A stretch of 64,000 nucleotides of DNA, from assembly GCA_045595845.1 (NCBI GenBank), contig JAZOBF010000049.1, positions 1 through 64,000 on the forward strand, read 5' to 3'. Shown here one piece after another: positions 26,272 to 34,463 of the stretch; the first letter of the stretch is position 1; the number at the start of each line of letters is the position of its first letter. The position numbers and the translations under genes were made by a program. Origin of the DNA: RGIG3009 sp045595845 (GTDB lineage: Bacteria; Bacillota; Clostridia; Oscillospirales; Acutalibacteraceae). The notes under the pieces were generated by a model that saw nothing but the letters and a program-made list of their open reading frames with translations, searched no databases and was not told where the DNA came from.

Positions 26272-27603
26272 CTACTTTCCGCTGTTATCGCCGCGTTCGC
26301 GAATGATAAAACGAATAGGTGTCCCCTCCAGACCAAAGGTTTCACGGAGTTGGTTTTCCAAATATCGCTGATAGGAAAAATGGAACAAATCCGCGCGGTT
26401 AACGAAAAACACAAAGGTAGGCGGACGGGTAGACGGCTGTGTCATGTAATAAATCTTCAGACGCCGTCCCTTATCGGTGGGCGGTTGCACACGGGCGGTC
26501 GCCTGTGCTAATACATCATTGAGCGTACCGGTGGAAATACGCGTGGCATTTTGCTCGTTGACATAGGTGATAAGGTCTAACAGTCGATCCAAGCGTTGCC
26601 CTGTTTTGGCGGAAATGAACACAAACGGAGCATATGCCATAAAACTAAAATCGTTTTCGAGCTTTTTACGAGTAAGCGCCATGGTGCGGTCATTTTTCTC
26701 CACCGCATCCCATTTGTTAACGGCAATGATACAGGCTTTTCCTTTTTCGTGCGCAATACCGGCCACCTTGCTGTCCTGCTCGGTAAAGCCTTCGACACCG
26801 TCAATCAGAATCACGCAAACATCGGCGCGTTCCACCGCCATTTCTGCGCGCAAAATGCTATATTTTTCAATCGCATCGTCCACGCGGCTGCGGCGACGCA
26901 AACCGGCGGTATCAATCAACAAAAACTTGCCTTGTTTGGTGTCAATCTCGGTATCAATCGCATCGCGCGTGGTACCCGCAATATCGGATACAATACTGCG
27001 CTCCTCTCCCGCCAACGCATTGATAAGAGACGACTTCCCCGCGTTCGGTTTACCGATTACCGCAACCTTAATGCGGTCATCCTCCTCGTCCGATTGTTCA
27101 TCAGGCGGAAGATATTCAAACACGGCATCCAACAAATCCCCAGTGCCGGTTCCGTGGATGGACGACACGGCAATGGGATCACCGAGTCCTAAGTTGTAAA
27201 ATTCATAAAATTCCGCAGGCGGAGCACCAATGCGGTCACATTTGTTCACACACAAGACCACCGGCTTGCCGCTCTTTTGCAACATCACGGCGACATCCGC
27301 ATCGTTAGCGGTCACACCGGACAACAGATCGGTAACCAATACGATCACATCCGCCTGTTCAATAGCGAGCTGTGCTTGGCGGCGCATTTGGGACAAAATG
27401 ACATCGTCGGAGTTCGGCTCAATACCGCCGGTATCCGCCAGCATAAAACTTCTTCCGCGCCAGTCGCACGAAGCAAAAATGCGGTCACGCGTAACCCCCG
27501 GCGTGTCCTTAACAATGGACAGCCGTTGACCGATTAATTTATTGAAAAGTGTGGATTTGCCGACATTCGGGCGGCCGACAACCGCCACAATCGGTTTTGC
27601 CAT
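26272..27603 (-). CDS. der: ribosome biogenesis GTPase Der (EngA)
   Basis: This 443-residue protein has two tandem GTPase domains and acts in 50S subunit assembly. The first P-loop is GRPNVGKSTLFNKL (about residues 9-22), the second GKPNAGKSSLINAL (about 182-195); NKCD and NKWD provide guanine specificity. A KH-like domain forms the C-terminus. ATG 27603 has GAGGTGA upstream; the GTG at 27612 lies within that ribosome site. Confidence 0.97.
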   Translation of the reverse strand: MAKPIVAVVGRPNVGKSTLFNKLIGQRLSIVKDTPGVTRDRIFASCDWRGRSFMLADTGGIEPNSDDVILSQMRRQAQLAIEQADVIVLVTDLLSGVTANDADVAVMLQKSGKPVVLCVNKCDRIGAPPAEFYEFYNLGLGDPIAVSSIHGTGTGDLLDAVFEYLPPDEQSDEEDDRIKVAVIGKPNAGKSSLINALAGEERSIVSDIAGTTRDAIDTEIDTKQGKFLLIDTAGLRRRSRVDDAIEKYSILRAEMAVERADVCVILIDGVEGFTEQDSKVAGIAHEKGKACIIAVNKWDAVEKNDRTMALTRKKLENDFSFMAYAPFVFISAKTGQRLDRLLDLITYVNEQNATRISTGTLNDVLAQATARVQPPTDKGRRLKIYYMTQPSTRPPTFVFFVNRADLFHFSYQRYLENQLRETFGLEGTPIRFIIRERGDNSGK

Positions 27604-27608
27604 AGCGT

Positions 27609-28910
27609 TCACCTCATCAATGCTTCAAACAATGCGTTGCCGTCGGTTGAAATGACTTCTACTTTGACGCCGAGCTCAACGGCAAGTTGTTCGGGTGTCA
27701 TATCGTCCAGAAAACGGTCACCCTCATGGCGCAACATACAGTCGGGGATCAGCACGCGCTCACACGCAATACCTTGGAGTTGACGGCGCAAATCCCCACC
27801 TGTAACAAGGCCTGCTACGGTAATCGTTTCACCGAAAAAGTCATTTTTTATCGCGACAACCCTCGCGTGAATATTCTCAATCTTATCGGCGGCGTCACTG
27901 ACCAGTTCCTCTAAAATCGGGGCAGCCGCCACACCGGTGGCAATCACCGTATCGGTGCCCACGGCACGGGTGGTATCCCCATTTTTAAGAGCATTGGCAA
28001 ATTCAGAGCGTAATAACGCAACCAGACCAACACCGTTTTCCAATTGGGACATCTCGCCGTAAAATTCCGGCTCCGGAATGGGAAGGTCGGCCTGTACATA
28101 CCACTCGTCCGCAGGATAGACAAGACGATTACCCGTTTTCATCATCTGCTCATCACCGAAGCGGGTAACAGTCTTAATCACCTCGGCACTTTCCTCAGCC
28201 GTAAACGGGCGAAGGGGGGTAAGCCCGTCACGGTATTTGGTAAGACCGACGGGAACCACCGCCACACTTTCCACCGCACAGCCGAGTGCCGCTAAATCAC
28301 GCATACTGCGAACCAGTTCTTCCCCGTCATTCCATTCGGGACAGATAACCAGTTGGCATTCCATACGAATACCGGCATCTGCGAAACGACGCAACAGCGA
28401 TAGCGTTTCCCCTGCAAAACGGTTATTCATCATCCGACAACGCAAATCGGGATTGGTAGTGTGCACCGAAATGTTGATTGGGCTGATGTGCATGGCAATG
28501 ATGCGCTCAACCTCGTGCTCAGACAGATTGGTTAAGGTAATATAATTGCCGAACAGAAATGACAAACGGCTGTCATCATCCTTAAAATACAAGGATGGCC
28601 GCATAGCGGGCGGCATCTGATCAATAAAGCAAAAAATGCACTTATTACGGCAAGTATGTTGGGAATCCATAAGGTAAGTTTCAAACTCAAGGCCGATATC
28701 CTCGTCCTCAGGTTTGCGGATACGAACCGTGCGAGTTTTCCCCGCAGCGGTCTGTAGGCACAGCGTCAGCCGCGGTTCAAACAGATAAAACCGATAATCA
28801 AGTACATCCGCGATTTCATGACCGTTGATGGAAACCAGACGATCTCCCTTGGAGATCTTTTTCATAGCGGCAATACTGTCCGCTTGAACATGAGTGATCA
28901 TCACTGCCAA
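27609..28910 (-). CDS. DUF512 family protein (PDZ plus radical-SAM-like)
   Basis: This 433-residue protein has an N-terminal PDZ-like segment (about 1-60; KGDRLVSINGHEI), a Cys cluster HTCRNKCIFCFIDQ (CxxxCxxC, radical SAM type) near residue 90, and the DUF512 domain. Homologues sit beside der in many Clostridia; function is not established. A TTG at 28910 is the best start because GAGGAGGG lies eight bases before it; an ATG nine bases downstream is the alternative. It begins only about 25 bases after the rpmF terminator and no separate promoter is evident, so it may depend on read-through. Confidence 0.88.
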   Translation of the reverse strand: MAVMITHVQADSIAAMKKISKGDRLVSINGHEIADVLDYRFYLFEPRLTLCLQTAAGKTRTVRIRKPEDEDIGLEFETYLMDSQHTCRNKCIFCFIDQMPPAMRPSLYFKDDDSRLSFLFGNYITLTNLSEHEVERIIAMHISPINISVHTTNPDLRCRMMNNRFAGETLSLLRRFADAGIRMECQLVICPEWNDGEELVRSMRDLAALGCAVESVAVVPVGLTKYRDGLTPLRPFTAEESAEVIKTVTRFGDEQMMKTGNRLVYPADEWYVQADLPIPEPEFYGEMSQLENGVGLVALLRSEFANALKNGDTTRAVGTDTVIATGVAAAPILEELVSDAADKIENIHARVVAIKNDFFGETITVAGLVTGGDLRRQLQGIACERVLIPDCMLRHEGDRFLDDMTPEQLAVELGVKVEVISTDGNALFEALMR

Positions 28911-28934
28911 CGCTGTTCCCTCCTCTCAACAAAT

Positions 28935-28976
28935 AATAAAGGGCGTAACCCGCTATCGGGTCACGCCCTTTATTCT
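28935..28976 (-). terminator. terminator or attenuator after rpmF
   Basis: On the minus strand a stem of about 16 bp with one G-T wobble (AAAGGGCGTGACCCG with its partner) and an ATAG loop is followed by a T-rich tail (TTATTATTTG). It separates rpmF from the DUF512 operon. Confidence 0.75.
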
Positions 28977-29011
28977 TCCTTTGATGTGGGGCATTTACAA
29001 CCGATGGGGGC

Positions 29012-29194
29012 TTACTCCTCAACCTTGACAATCTGTCTGCCGTTGTAATAGCCGCAAGCTCCGCAAAGACGGTGCGGGCGCTTGTATTCGCCGCACTGCG
29101 GGCATTTTACCAGTTCGGGAGCCGTAGTCTTCCAAACATTATTTCGTCTCGTATCACGACGAGCCTTTGAACTTTTTCTCTTCGGTACCGCCAT
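29012..29194 (-). CDS. rpmF: 50S ribosomal protein L32
   Basis: This 60-residue protein starts MAVPKRKSSKARRDTRR, the L32 signature, and carries a zinc-type Cys4 set (CPQCGEYKRPHRLCGACG). ATG 29194 has GAGGTGC upstream. It follows yceD after 28 bases, the near-universal bacterial pair. Confidence 0.98.
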   Translation of the reverse strand: MAVPKRKSSKARRDTRRNNVWKTTAPELVKCPQCGEYKRPHRLCGACGYYNGRQIVKVEE

Positions 29195-29222
29195 TGTCAG
29201 CACCTCCTCATAGTCTCATAAG

Positions 29223-29717
29223 TTAATCCAGCAATTGCTGTAACGCTGCAAGACGGGGGTCTCCCGTTTTCTGTGCACAATCGCAAGAACCTTCGTTTTG
29301 GTTCTTACCGCAAATCGAGCACAAACCACGGCAATCCTCCTTACACAGCCTTCTCGACGGCTGATCCAGGATCAGATCTTCTTCCACCAACTCATCCAGC
29401 GGAAGCTGATAATTGTCGATGAGAACAAAACTATCGTTGTCCTCGTGATTGAGGGAAACCACAAGAATATGCTCCATTTTCAGATGGCATTCAACACGGA
29501 TGTCCGCCGCACAGCGATCACAAATACCGTCGTAGAGGTATTGCACATCCGCCGTAAGCGTTACCACGCCCGCCGCCTGCCGAATTTCGCCCTTGACTGT
29601 TACGGGTTGTTGAAACGGATACCGTCCATTCCATTCCAACCCGGAAAAATCCAAGGTGCAATCGATCGGCATACTCATCTTTTGACCCGTAAACAGGGAC
29701 TGTAATTGAAGAAGCAT
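29223..29717 (-). CDS. yceD: YceD family (DUF177) protein
   Basis: This 164-residue protein has the DUF177 Cys set in its second half (RRLCKEDCRGLCSICGKNQN) and QYLYDGICDRCAADIRVE in the middle. YceD is needed for normal 23S rRNA accumulation in other organisms and is normally cotranscribed with rpmF, as here. A perfect consensus promoter lies upstream. Confidence 0.93.
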   Translation of the reverse strand: MLLQLQSLFTGQKMSMPIDCTLDFSGLEWNGRYPFQQPVTVKGEIRQAAGVVTLTADVQYLYDGICDRCAADIRVECHLKMEHILVVSLNHEDNDSFVLIDNYQLPLDELVEEDLILDQPSRRLCKEDCRGLCSICGKNQNEGSCDCAQKTGDPRLAALQQLLD

Positions 29718-29743
29718 ACTTCACCTCAATTGTCACGCAAAAT

Positions 29744-29772
29744 ATTATATCGGGATCGGCCCGATTTGTCAA
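29744..29772 (-). promoter_or_regulatory. consensus promoter of yceD-rpmF with inverted repeat in the spacer
   Basis: On the minus strand TTGACA (29767-29772) and TATAAT (29744-29749) are separated by exactly 17 bases. The spacer contains ATCGGG-CCGAT-CCCGAT, an inverted repeat with six-base arms, which could be an operator. Confidence 0.8.
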
Positions 29773-29833
29773 TATCTTTTTTGCGGTTTTTTCGTTTTAC
29801 ACAGAGCGAAAGCGCCGTTTCCGGCGCTTATAC

Positions 29834-30247
29834 TCAAATCGCGGTCGCAAATTCCGCAATCTTTTGCGGAATGTCGCTGGGGTCTGCCGAAACAGACATC
29901 ACGATATTGGTATCGGTTTTATCGGCAAGTGCTTTCAATTTTTCCACAAAGCCGAGCAAGCCGTCAATGTCACCGCCGATTTTCAAGGTAGAATCAACGA
30001 AAATATCGGTGATGTCATAGTTGCCTGCACACATACCGGCAACCAGACCGTAAAAACTGTCAAATCCGCAGATGGCATACTCATCAGCTGCTACCAAACG
30101 CACATTGTGTTTCAAACTGTAAGTCAAGGTGTTATCTTTTTCGATAAAGACAACATTGCCTTTGGACTGCGTCATGGCGTCGTTGCACATGTCAATCAGC
30201 CGTTTGGTTTTGCCGGAGCCTTTTTTGCCGAGGATTAAAGTGATCAT
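29834..30247 (-). CDS. small P-loop NTP-binding protein, function unknown
   Basis: This 137-residue protein has a Walker A motif at the start (ILGKKGSGKTKRLID, residues 5-19) and a possible Walker B (ITDIFVDSTL near 90). It is too short for a kinase or helicase family that I recognise. ATG 30247 follows GGGAGGAATT. It lies 49 bases after pgi and may share its transcript. A small GC-rich hairpin without a T-run follows at about 29807-29830. Confidence 0.75.
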   Translation of the reverse strand: MITLILGKKGSGKTKRLIDMCNDAMTQSKGNVVFIEKDNTLTYSLKHNVRLVAADEYAICGFDSFYGLVAGMCAGNYDITDIFVDSTLKIGGDIDGLLGFVEKLKALADKTDTNIVMSVSADPSDIPQKIAEFATAI

Positions 30248-30296
30248 TAGAATTCCTCCCAATCTATATTAACCGCTTACGCGGTCACGACCGTTG

Positions 30297-31637
30297 TTAA
30301 GTTGTCAAGCGTTTCTCGAGTACCGCTTTTTGATCTTCGTAGCCGGGTTTCCCAAGCAACGCAAACATATTTTTCTTATATTCCTCCACACCGGGTTGGT
30401 TAAAGGGGTTGACACCTAACATATACCCGGAAATGGCACACGCTTTCTCAAAGAAATAGATGAGATATCCCAGTTCCGCCTCACACACCGAGGGCACATG
30501 AAGCACCATATTCGGGGTGCCGCCGTCCGTATGCGCTAAGACTGTACCCTCAAATGCCTTTTGGTTGATTTGCGCCATGGTGCAACCTGCTAAGAAATTG
30601 AGTCCGTCCACATTCTCTGCGTCTTCCTTGAGTGTTAGCGTAACGGGCGACTCATCCAGCATAACCACCGTCTCCGTCAGAATATTCGAGCCGTCCTGTA
30701 CAAATTGACCAAGCGAATGCAGATCCGTGGAAAAAATAACAGAAGCCGGGAACAATCCCTTTCCGTCTTTCCCCTCGCTCTCACCGTACAGCTGTTTCCA
30801 CCACTCGGACATCATGGCAAAACGGGGTTCGTAACTGACCATCAATTCGACCGCGCGTCCTTTGCGCAACAGAATATTGCGCATGGCAGCGTATTTATAG
30901 CAATCGTTCTTGGTGACATCGGTATCACACAGTTCCACCTGTGCCTTGGCGGCACCCGCCATTAACGCGGCAACATCACAACCGGCAACCGCAATCGGAA
31001 GCAAGCCAACGGCCGTGAGAACCGAGAAACGACCGCCTACATCGTCCGGCACCACAAAGGTTTCATATCCTTCACGGTCAGCAAGACCTTTGAGTGTACC
31101 CTTAGCTTTGTCCGTCGTCACATAAATACGGCGACGAGCTTCTTCGACACCAACGGTCTTCTCCAAATACTCGCGAAATACACGGAATGCGATGGCCGGT
31201 TCGGTGGTGGTACCCGATTTCGAAATCACATTCACCGATACGCGACGCCCTTCACACAAGCTGAGCAATTCCGACAACTCGGAAGCACTGATGCTCTTGC
31301 CGGCAAAATACACATCCGGTGTATCTTTTTTCAGATTGTTGTATAACGGGGATTTCAAAAATTCAATCACGGCACGAGCACCGAGATACGAGCCACCGAT
31401 ACCAATCACAATAAACACATCGGTATCCTGCTTGATACGCTCTGCGGCCGCCTGAATACGGGTGAATTCCTCTTTATCATAATCGGTAGGCAGGGTAAGC
31501 CAACCGAGGAAATCGTTGCCGAGGCCGTTTCCCGTGTGCAGCATGTCATGTGCCGCCGTAACTTGGGCTTGCATTGCCCGTAATTCATGTTCGCGTACAA
31601 AGTCGGTAAGATAACGAGTTTCTAAAGTGACTGCCAT
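30297..31637 (-). CDS. pgi: glucose-6-phosphate isomerase
   Basis: This 446-residue enzyme interconverts glucose 6-phosphate and fructose 6-phosphate. Motifs: VIGIGGSYLGARAVIEF, NVISKSGTTTEPAIAFR, and the C-terminal NPFNQPGVEEYKKNMFALL that carries the catalytic Lys. The length matches the shorter Bacillota type. ATG 31637 has GGAGGC upstream; longer readings cross the promoter. Confidence 0.97.
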   Translation of the reverse strand: MAVTLETRYLTDFVREHELRAMQAQVTAAHDMLHTGNGLGNDFLGWLTLPTDYDKEEFTRIQAAAERIKQDTDVFIVIGIGGSYLGARAVIEFLKSPLYNNLKKDTPDVYFAGKSISASELSELLSLCEGRRVSVNVISKSGTTTEPAIAFRVFREYLEKTVGVEEARRRIYVTTDKAKGTLKGLADREGYETFVVPDDVGGRFSVLTAVGLLPIAVAGCDVAALMAGAAKAQVELCDTDVTKNDCYKYAAMRNILLRKGRAVELMVSYEPRFAMMSEWWKQLYGESEGKDGKGLFPASVIFSTDLHSLGQFVQDGSNILTETVVMLDESPVTLTLKEDAENVDGLNFLAGCTMAQINQKAFEGTVLAHTDGGTPNMVLHVPSVCEAELGYLIYFFEKACAISGYMLGVNPFNQPGVEEYKKNMFALLGKPGYEDQKAVLEKRLTT

Positions 31638-31667
31638 ACTAAGTTGCCTCCGTTTTTTACTATATTT

Positions 31668-31696
31668 ATTGTACAATATATCCTGTGCGATTGCAA
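31668..31696 (-). promoter_or_regulatory. promoter of pgi
   Basis: On the minus strand TTGCAA (31691-31696) and TACAAT (31668-31673) have a 17-base spacer, about 30 bases before the pgi start. Confidence 0.7.
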
Positions 31697-31733
31697 CCGA
31701 AACTATATAAATTTTTAGAAATTTTTCATAAAT

Positions 31734-31789
31734 AATACTCCCGCTCACCTGCGGGGCATTTGACCAACCGCGCAGACAAGGGGAGTATT
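31734..31789 (-). other. nested hairpin, probable terminator of the carboxypeptidase gene
   Basis: An outer 9-bp stem (31734-31742 with 31781-31789) encloses an inner stem (31749-31756 with 31768-31775, one mismatch). On the minus strand it is followed by a TATTATTTATG tail. It lies between the carboxypeptidase stop and the pgi promoter. The two-tier fold is more elaborate than a usual terminator. Confidence 0.55.
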
Positions 31790-31817
31790 TAAATAACGGA
31801 ACTACAGTTAAAGGGTA

Positions 31818-33047
31818 TTAAGCAGATAATGCAGACAGCAGTTGCCACAGGCAAAACCCCAGACTGAGTTTGGGAATCTCCTCAGCGGCACGCACGGGAT
31901 ATTCCGCCAACACTTCGCCGTCACGCGTTACCGCCACCGTGCCTACTATCTGTCCTTTCACCACCGGAGCCTCAACATCTTGGGGCAATGTGACAACGCA
32001 AGACAGCCCTTTCTCCTCCCCTTTTTTGACCAACAGCGGCGCCATATCACCACACTTCACGGATACCGTCGGTGCCGTTCCGCGAAGTACGGAAACGGGC
32101 GTCAAATCAGCGGGATCGACGCCGGGTGTATACAAACTGTAGTTGGCAAAACCATGATCAAGCAATTTCCGCGCACCGGAGAACCGCTCGTCAGTGGTAC
32201 TGCAACCCAAAATGACTGCCACAAAGCCCAAACCGTTCCGTTCAGCGGTAGCCGCCAGATTATGCCCCGCCGTAGAAGTTGTACCGGTTTTCAATCCTGT
32301 AGCACCTTGATAGAACCGAATCAGTTTGTTGGTATTAACAAGTTGCGACTCGCCGTTGCGCAAGGTATCCATCCAGATGGTCGTATAATTTTTAATAAGC
32401 GGGTACTTCATCAGTTCGCGGGACATCACCGCGACATCATAGGCACAGGAATAGGCGGTATCATCCAGACCGCTGCAATCCTTAAACAAGGTGTCCTGCA
32501 TACCGAGTTCGGCGGCACGGGCATTCATACGCTGCACAAATTCTTCAATGGAACCCGCCACATGCTCGGCAAGCGCGGCGCAGGCGTCGTTGGCGGACAC
32601 CACCGCCGCGGCTTTGACTAATTCGTGCACCGTCATAATCTCACCGGGCTCAAGCCAAATCTGCGAGCCACCCATCGATGCCGCCTCAGAGGAACAAGTA
32701 ACGGGGTCTTGCAAGTCAATAAGTCCGTCATTCAACGCTTCCATAACGAGCAGCAGCGTCATCACTTTGGTAACCGACGCAATCGGTAGCTTTTCGTGCG
32801 TATTTTTCTCAAACAACACCTGACCGGATGACAATTCCATTAAAACAGCGGATTTACCGCCCACCTCGAGTGCGGTACCCGCGGCAGTCGATACCACCCC
32901 ACTAAAACTTTTAGGCGTATCAAGCGACATGAGTTGCTCCGCCGTTTCACCGGACTCGGTATCAATAATAACGGTTTTTGCCATTACCGACATCGTACAC
33001 AACAACACAACACACACCGCACACGCGAGTATACGAATGGCTTTCAT
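31818..33047 (-). CDS. D-alanyl-D-alanine carboxypeptidase (PBP5 family)
   Basis: This 409-residue secreted or membrane-bound enzyme trims the terminal D-Ala of peptidoglycan stem peptides. It has a signal peptide (hydrophobic residues about 5-23), the active-site SVTK (Ser91, Lys94), SAN (149-151) and KTGTT (251-255), and a C-terminal PBP5_C domain. The final hydrophobic stretch (LGFCLWQLLSALSA) may be the membrane anchor. Paralogues dacA, dacB and dacF cannot be told apart here. The ribosome site GGGGAGGAG lies just before ATG 33047. Confidence 0.92.
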   Translation of the reverse strand: MKAIRILACAVCVVLLCTMSVMAKTVIIDTESGETAEQLMSLDTPKSFSGVVSTAAGTALEVGGKSAVLMELSSGQVLFEKNTHEKLPIASVTKVMTLLLVMEALNDGLIDLQDPVTCSSEAASMGGSQIWLEPGEIMTVHELVKAAAVVSANDACAALAEHVAGSIEEFVQRMNARAAELGMQDTLFKDCSGLDDTAYSCAYDVAVMSRELMKYPLIKNYTTIWMDTLRNGESQLVNTNKLIRFYQGATGLKTGTTSTAGHNLAATAERNGLGFVAVILGCSTTDERFSGARKLLDHGFANYSLYTPGVDPADLTPVSVLRGTAPTVSVKCGDMAPLLVKKGEEKGLSCVVTLPQDVEAPVVKGQIVGTVAVTRDGEVLAEYPVRAAEEIPKLSLGFCLWQLLSALSA

Positions 33048-33103
33048 GCAATCTCCTCCCCTTTGTATTCATATATACAAAAGGGACAAGCACAATATGC
33101 AAA

Positions 33104-33134
33104 AAAGAACGGTCGGATTCTCCGACCGTTCTTT
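33104..33134 (-). terminator. Rho-independent terminator of prs
   Basis: A perfect 14-bp stem (33104-33117 with 33121-33134) with a three-base loop is followed on the minus strand by a T-run. It begins eight bases after the prs stop codon. Confidence 0.9.
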
Positions 33135-33141
33135 AAACGAA

Positions 33142-34287
33142 TTACTTGCGAGAGGCGAGGAGATTTTTAATTTTCTCATGCGAGTCGACGATGCGGGTGA
33201 CCGACACATCGTGATTGAGCGAGGCAATGAAGTACGCGATGTACTTGGATACATCCACTTCGCAGAACCAGTCACGCTTTTTGAGTTCATCCGTGCGGTA
33301 GGTCAGGTTGGTACCGAGCACGCCGGAGATGATGCCATCTTCATACGCCTTGTCGAACTTATCGAGGCCATTGGTAAAGATGGCATAGGTAGCATACGCG
33401 AAGATGCGGCCTGCCTTTCTCTTCTTCAGTTCGTACGCGATATCCAACATGGATTCACCGGAGGAGATAATATCATCCGCAATAAAGATGTCTTTGCCCT
33501 CCACCGAATCACCAAGGTACTCATGTGCCACAATGGGGTTGCGACCGTTAACAACATGGGCATAGTCGCGGCGCTTGTAGAACATACCGAGATCCACGCC
33601 CAAGGTGGAAGCATAGTACATGTTGCGGTTGAGCGCACCTTCGTCCGGGCTGACGATCATCATGTGGTCACGATCCGGAACCAGATCGGGATAGCGGCGG
33701 AACATGGCTTTGAGCACTTGATACGACGGAATAACATTATCAAAGCCCATGAGCGGAACGGCATTTTGAACACGGGCATCGTGTGCATCAAAGGTAATAA
33801 TGTTGGTCACGCCCATGCGTTCAAGTTCCTGTAATGCGCACGCACAGTCAAGCGATTCACGATAGTTGCGACGGTGTTGACGGCCACCGAACAGGATCGG
33901 CATAATTACATTGATGCGGTGTGCTTTACCGCCCGCAGCCTGAATGATGCGCTTGAGATCTTGGAAATGGTCATCAGGCGACATGCAGTTCTGCTGACCG
34001 AAAATGTTATATTTAACATTGTAATTACCCACATCCACTAAAATAAACAGGTCATCGCCGCGGATGCTGGACTTGATAAGGCCCTTACCGTCACCGGACG
34101 AAAAACGCGGGCACTCGGCGGGAATTAAAAACGATTCCTGCGGAACGCCGGCCTTAGCCGCCCAATCGGTGAGATAATAGTTGATCTTGGCAGCCAATTC
34201 TTCGGTACCGGGCTGTGCAATAATGCTCAGCGGCGCTACCTGATTGGGTGCGGAAAAAATCGTTTCGCTGGTTAATTTTTCTACCAT
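33142..34287 (-). CDS. prs: ribose-phosphate pyrophosphokinase, long form
   Basis: This 381-residue enzyme makes PRPP from ribose 5-phosphate and ATP for nucleotide and amino acid synthesis. Features of the family are FGGRQHRRNYRESL, NIITFDAHDARVQNA, VSPDEGALNR and the PRPP-binding loop DIFIADDIISSGES. Most bacterial Prs are about 315 residues; the extra length is mainly at the N-terminus (about 50 residues) and in internal loops, and the conserved blocks diverge from the classical form. ATG 34287 has GAGGGGAT upstream. It is divergent from hflX. Confidence 0.9.
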   Translation of the reverse strand: MVEKLTSETIFSAPNQVAPLSIIAQPGTEELAAKINYYLTDWAAKAGVPQESFLIPAECPRFSSGDGKGLIKSSIRGDDLFILVDVGNYNVKYNIFGQQNCMSPDDHFQDLKRIIQAAGGKAHRINVIMPILFGGRQHRRNYRESLDCACALQELERMGVTNIITFDAHDARVQNAVPLMGFDNVIPSYQVLKAMFRRYPDLVPDRDHMMIVSPDEGALNRNMYYASTLGVDLGMFYKRRDYAHVVNGRNPIVAHEYLGDSVEGKDIFIADDIISSGESMLDIAYELKKRKAGRIFAYATYAIFTNGLDKFDKAYEDGIISGVLGTNLTYRTDELKKRDWFCEVDVSKYIAYFIASLNHDVSVTRIVDSHEKIKNLLASRK

Positions 34288-34413
34288 ATTTGCTATCCCC
34301 TCGTTTTCACATACTACCTATTGTATTTCTATCTTACCATATTCTTCGACAAATGGAAACAAAAACTTTTCATTTTGATGCCGATTTTTTCAAAAAAATT
34401 TTGACATATACTA

Positions 34414-34442
34414 TAGACAATGCACAAAAGAATCGGTACAAT
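34414..34442 (+). promoter_or_regulatory. promoter of hflX
   Basis: TAGACA (34414-34419) and TACAAT (34437-34442) have a 17-base spacer, about 20 bases before the hflX start. A TTGACA at 34401 has no matching -10 box. Confidence 0.55.
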
Positions 34443-34463
34443 AACAAAAAAAGGAGGGATCGT

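Noticed and set aside
29807..29830. Terminator after the P-loop gene
   Set aside because: A 7-bp GC stem exists but the minus-strand sequence after it is not T-rich.
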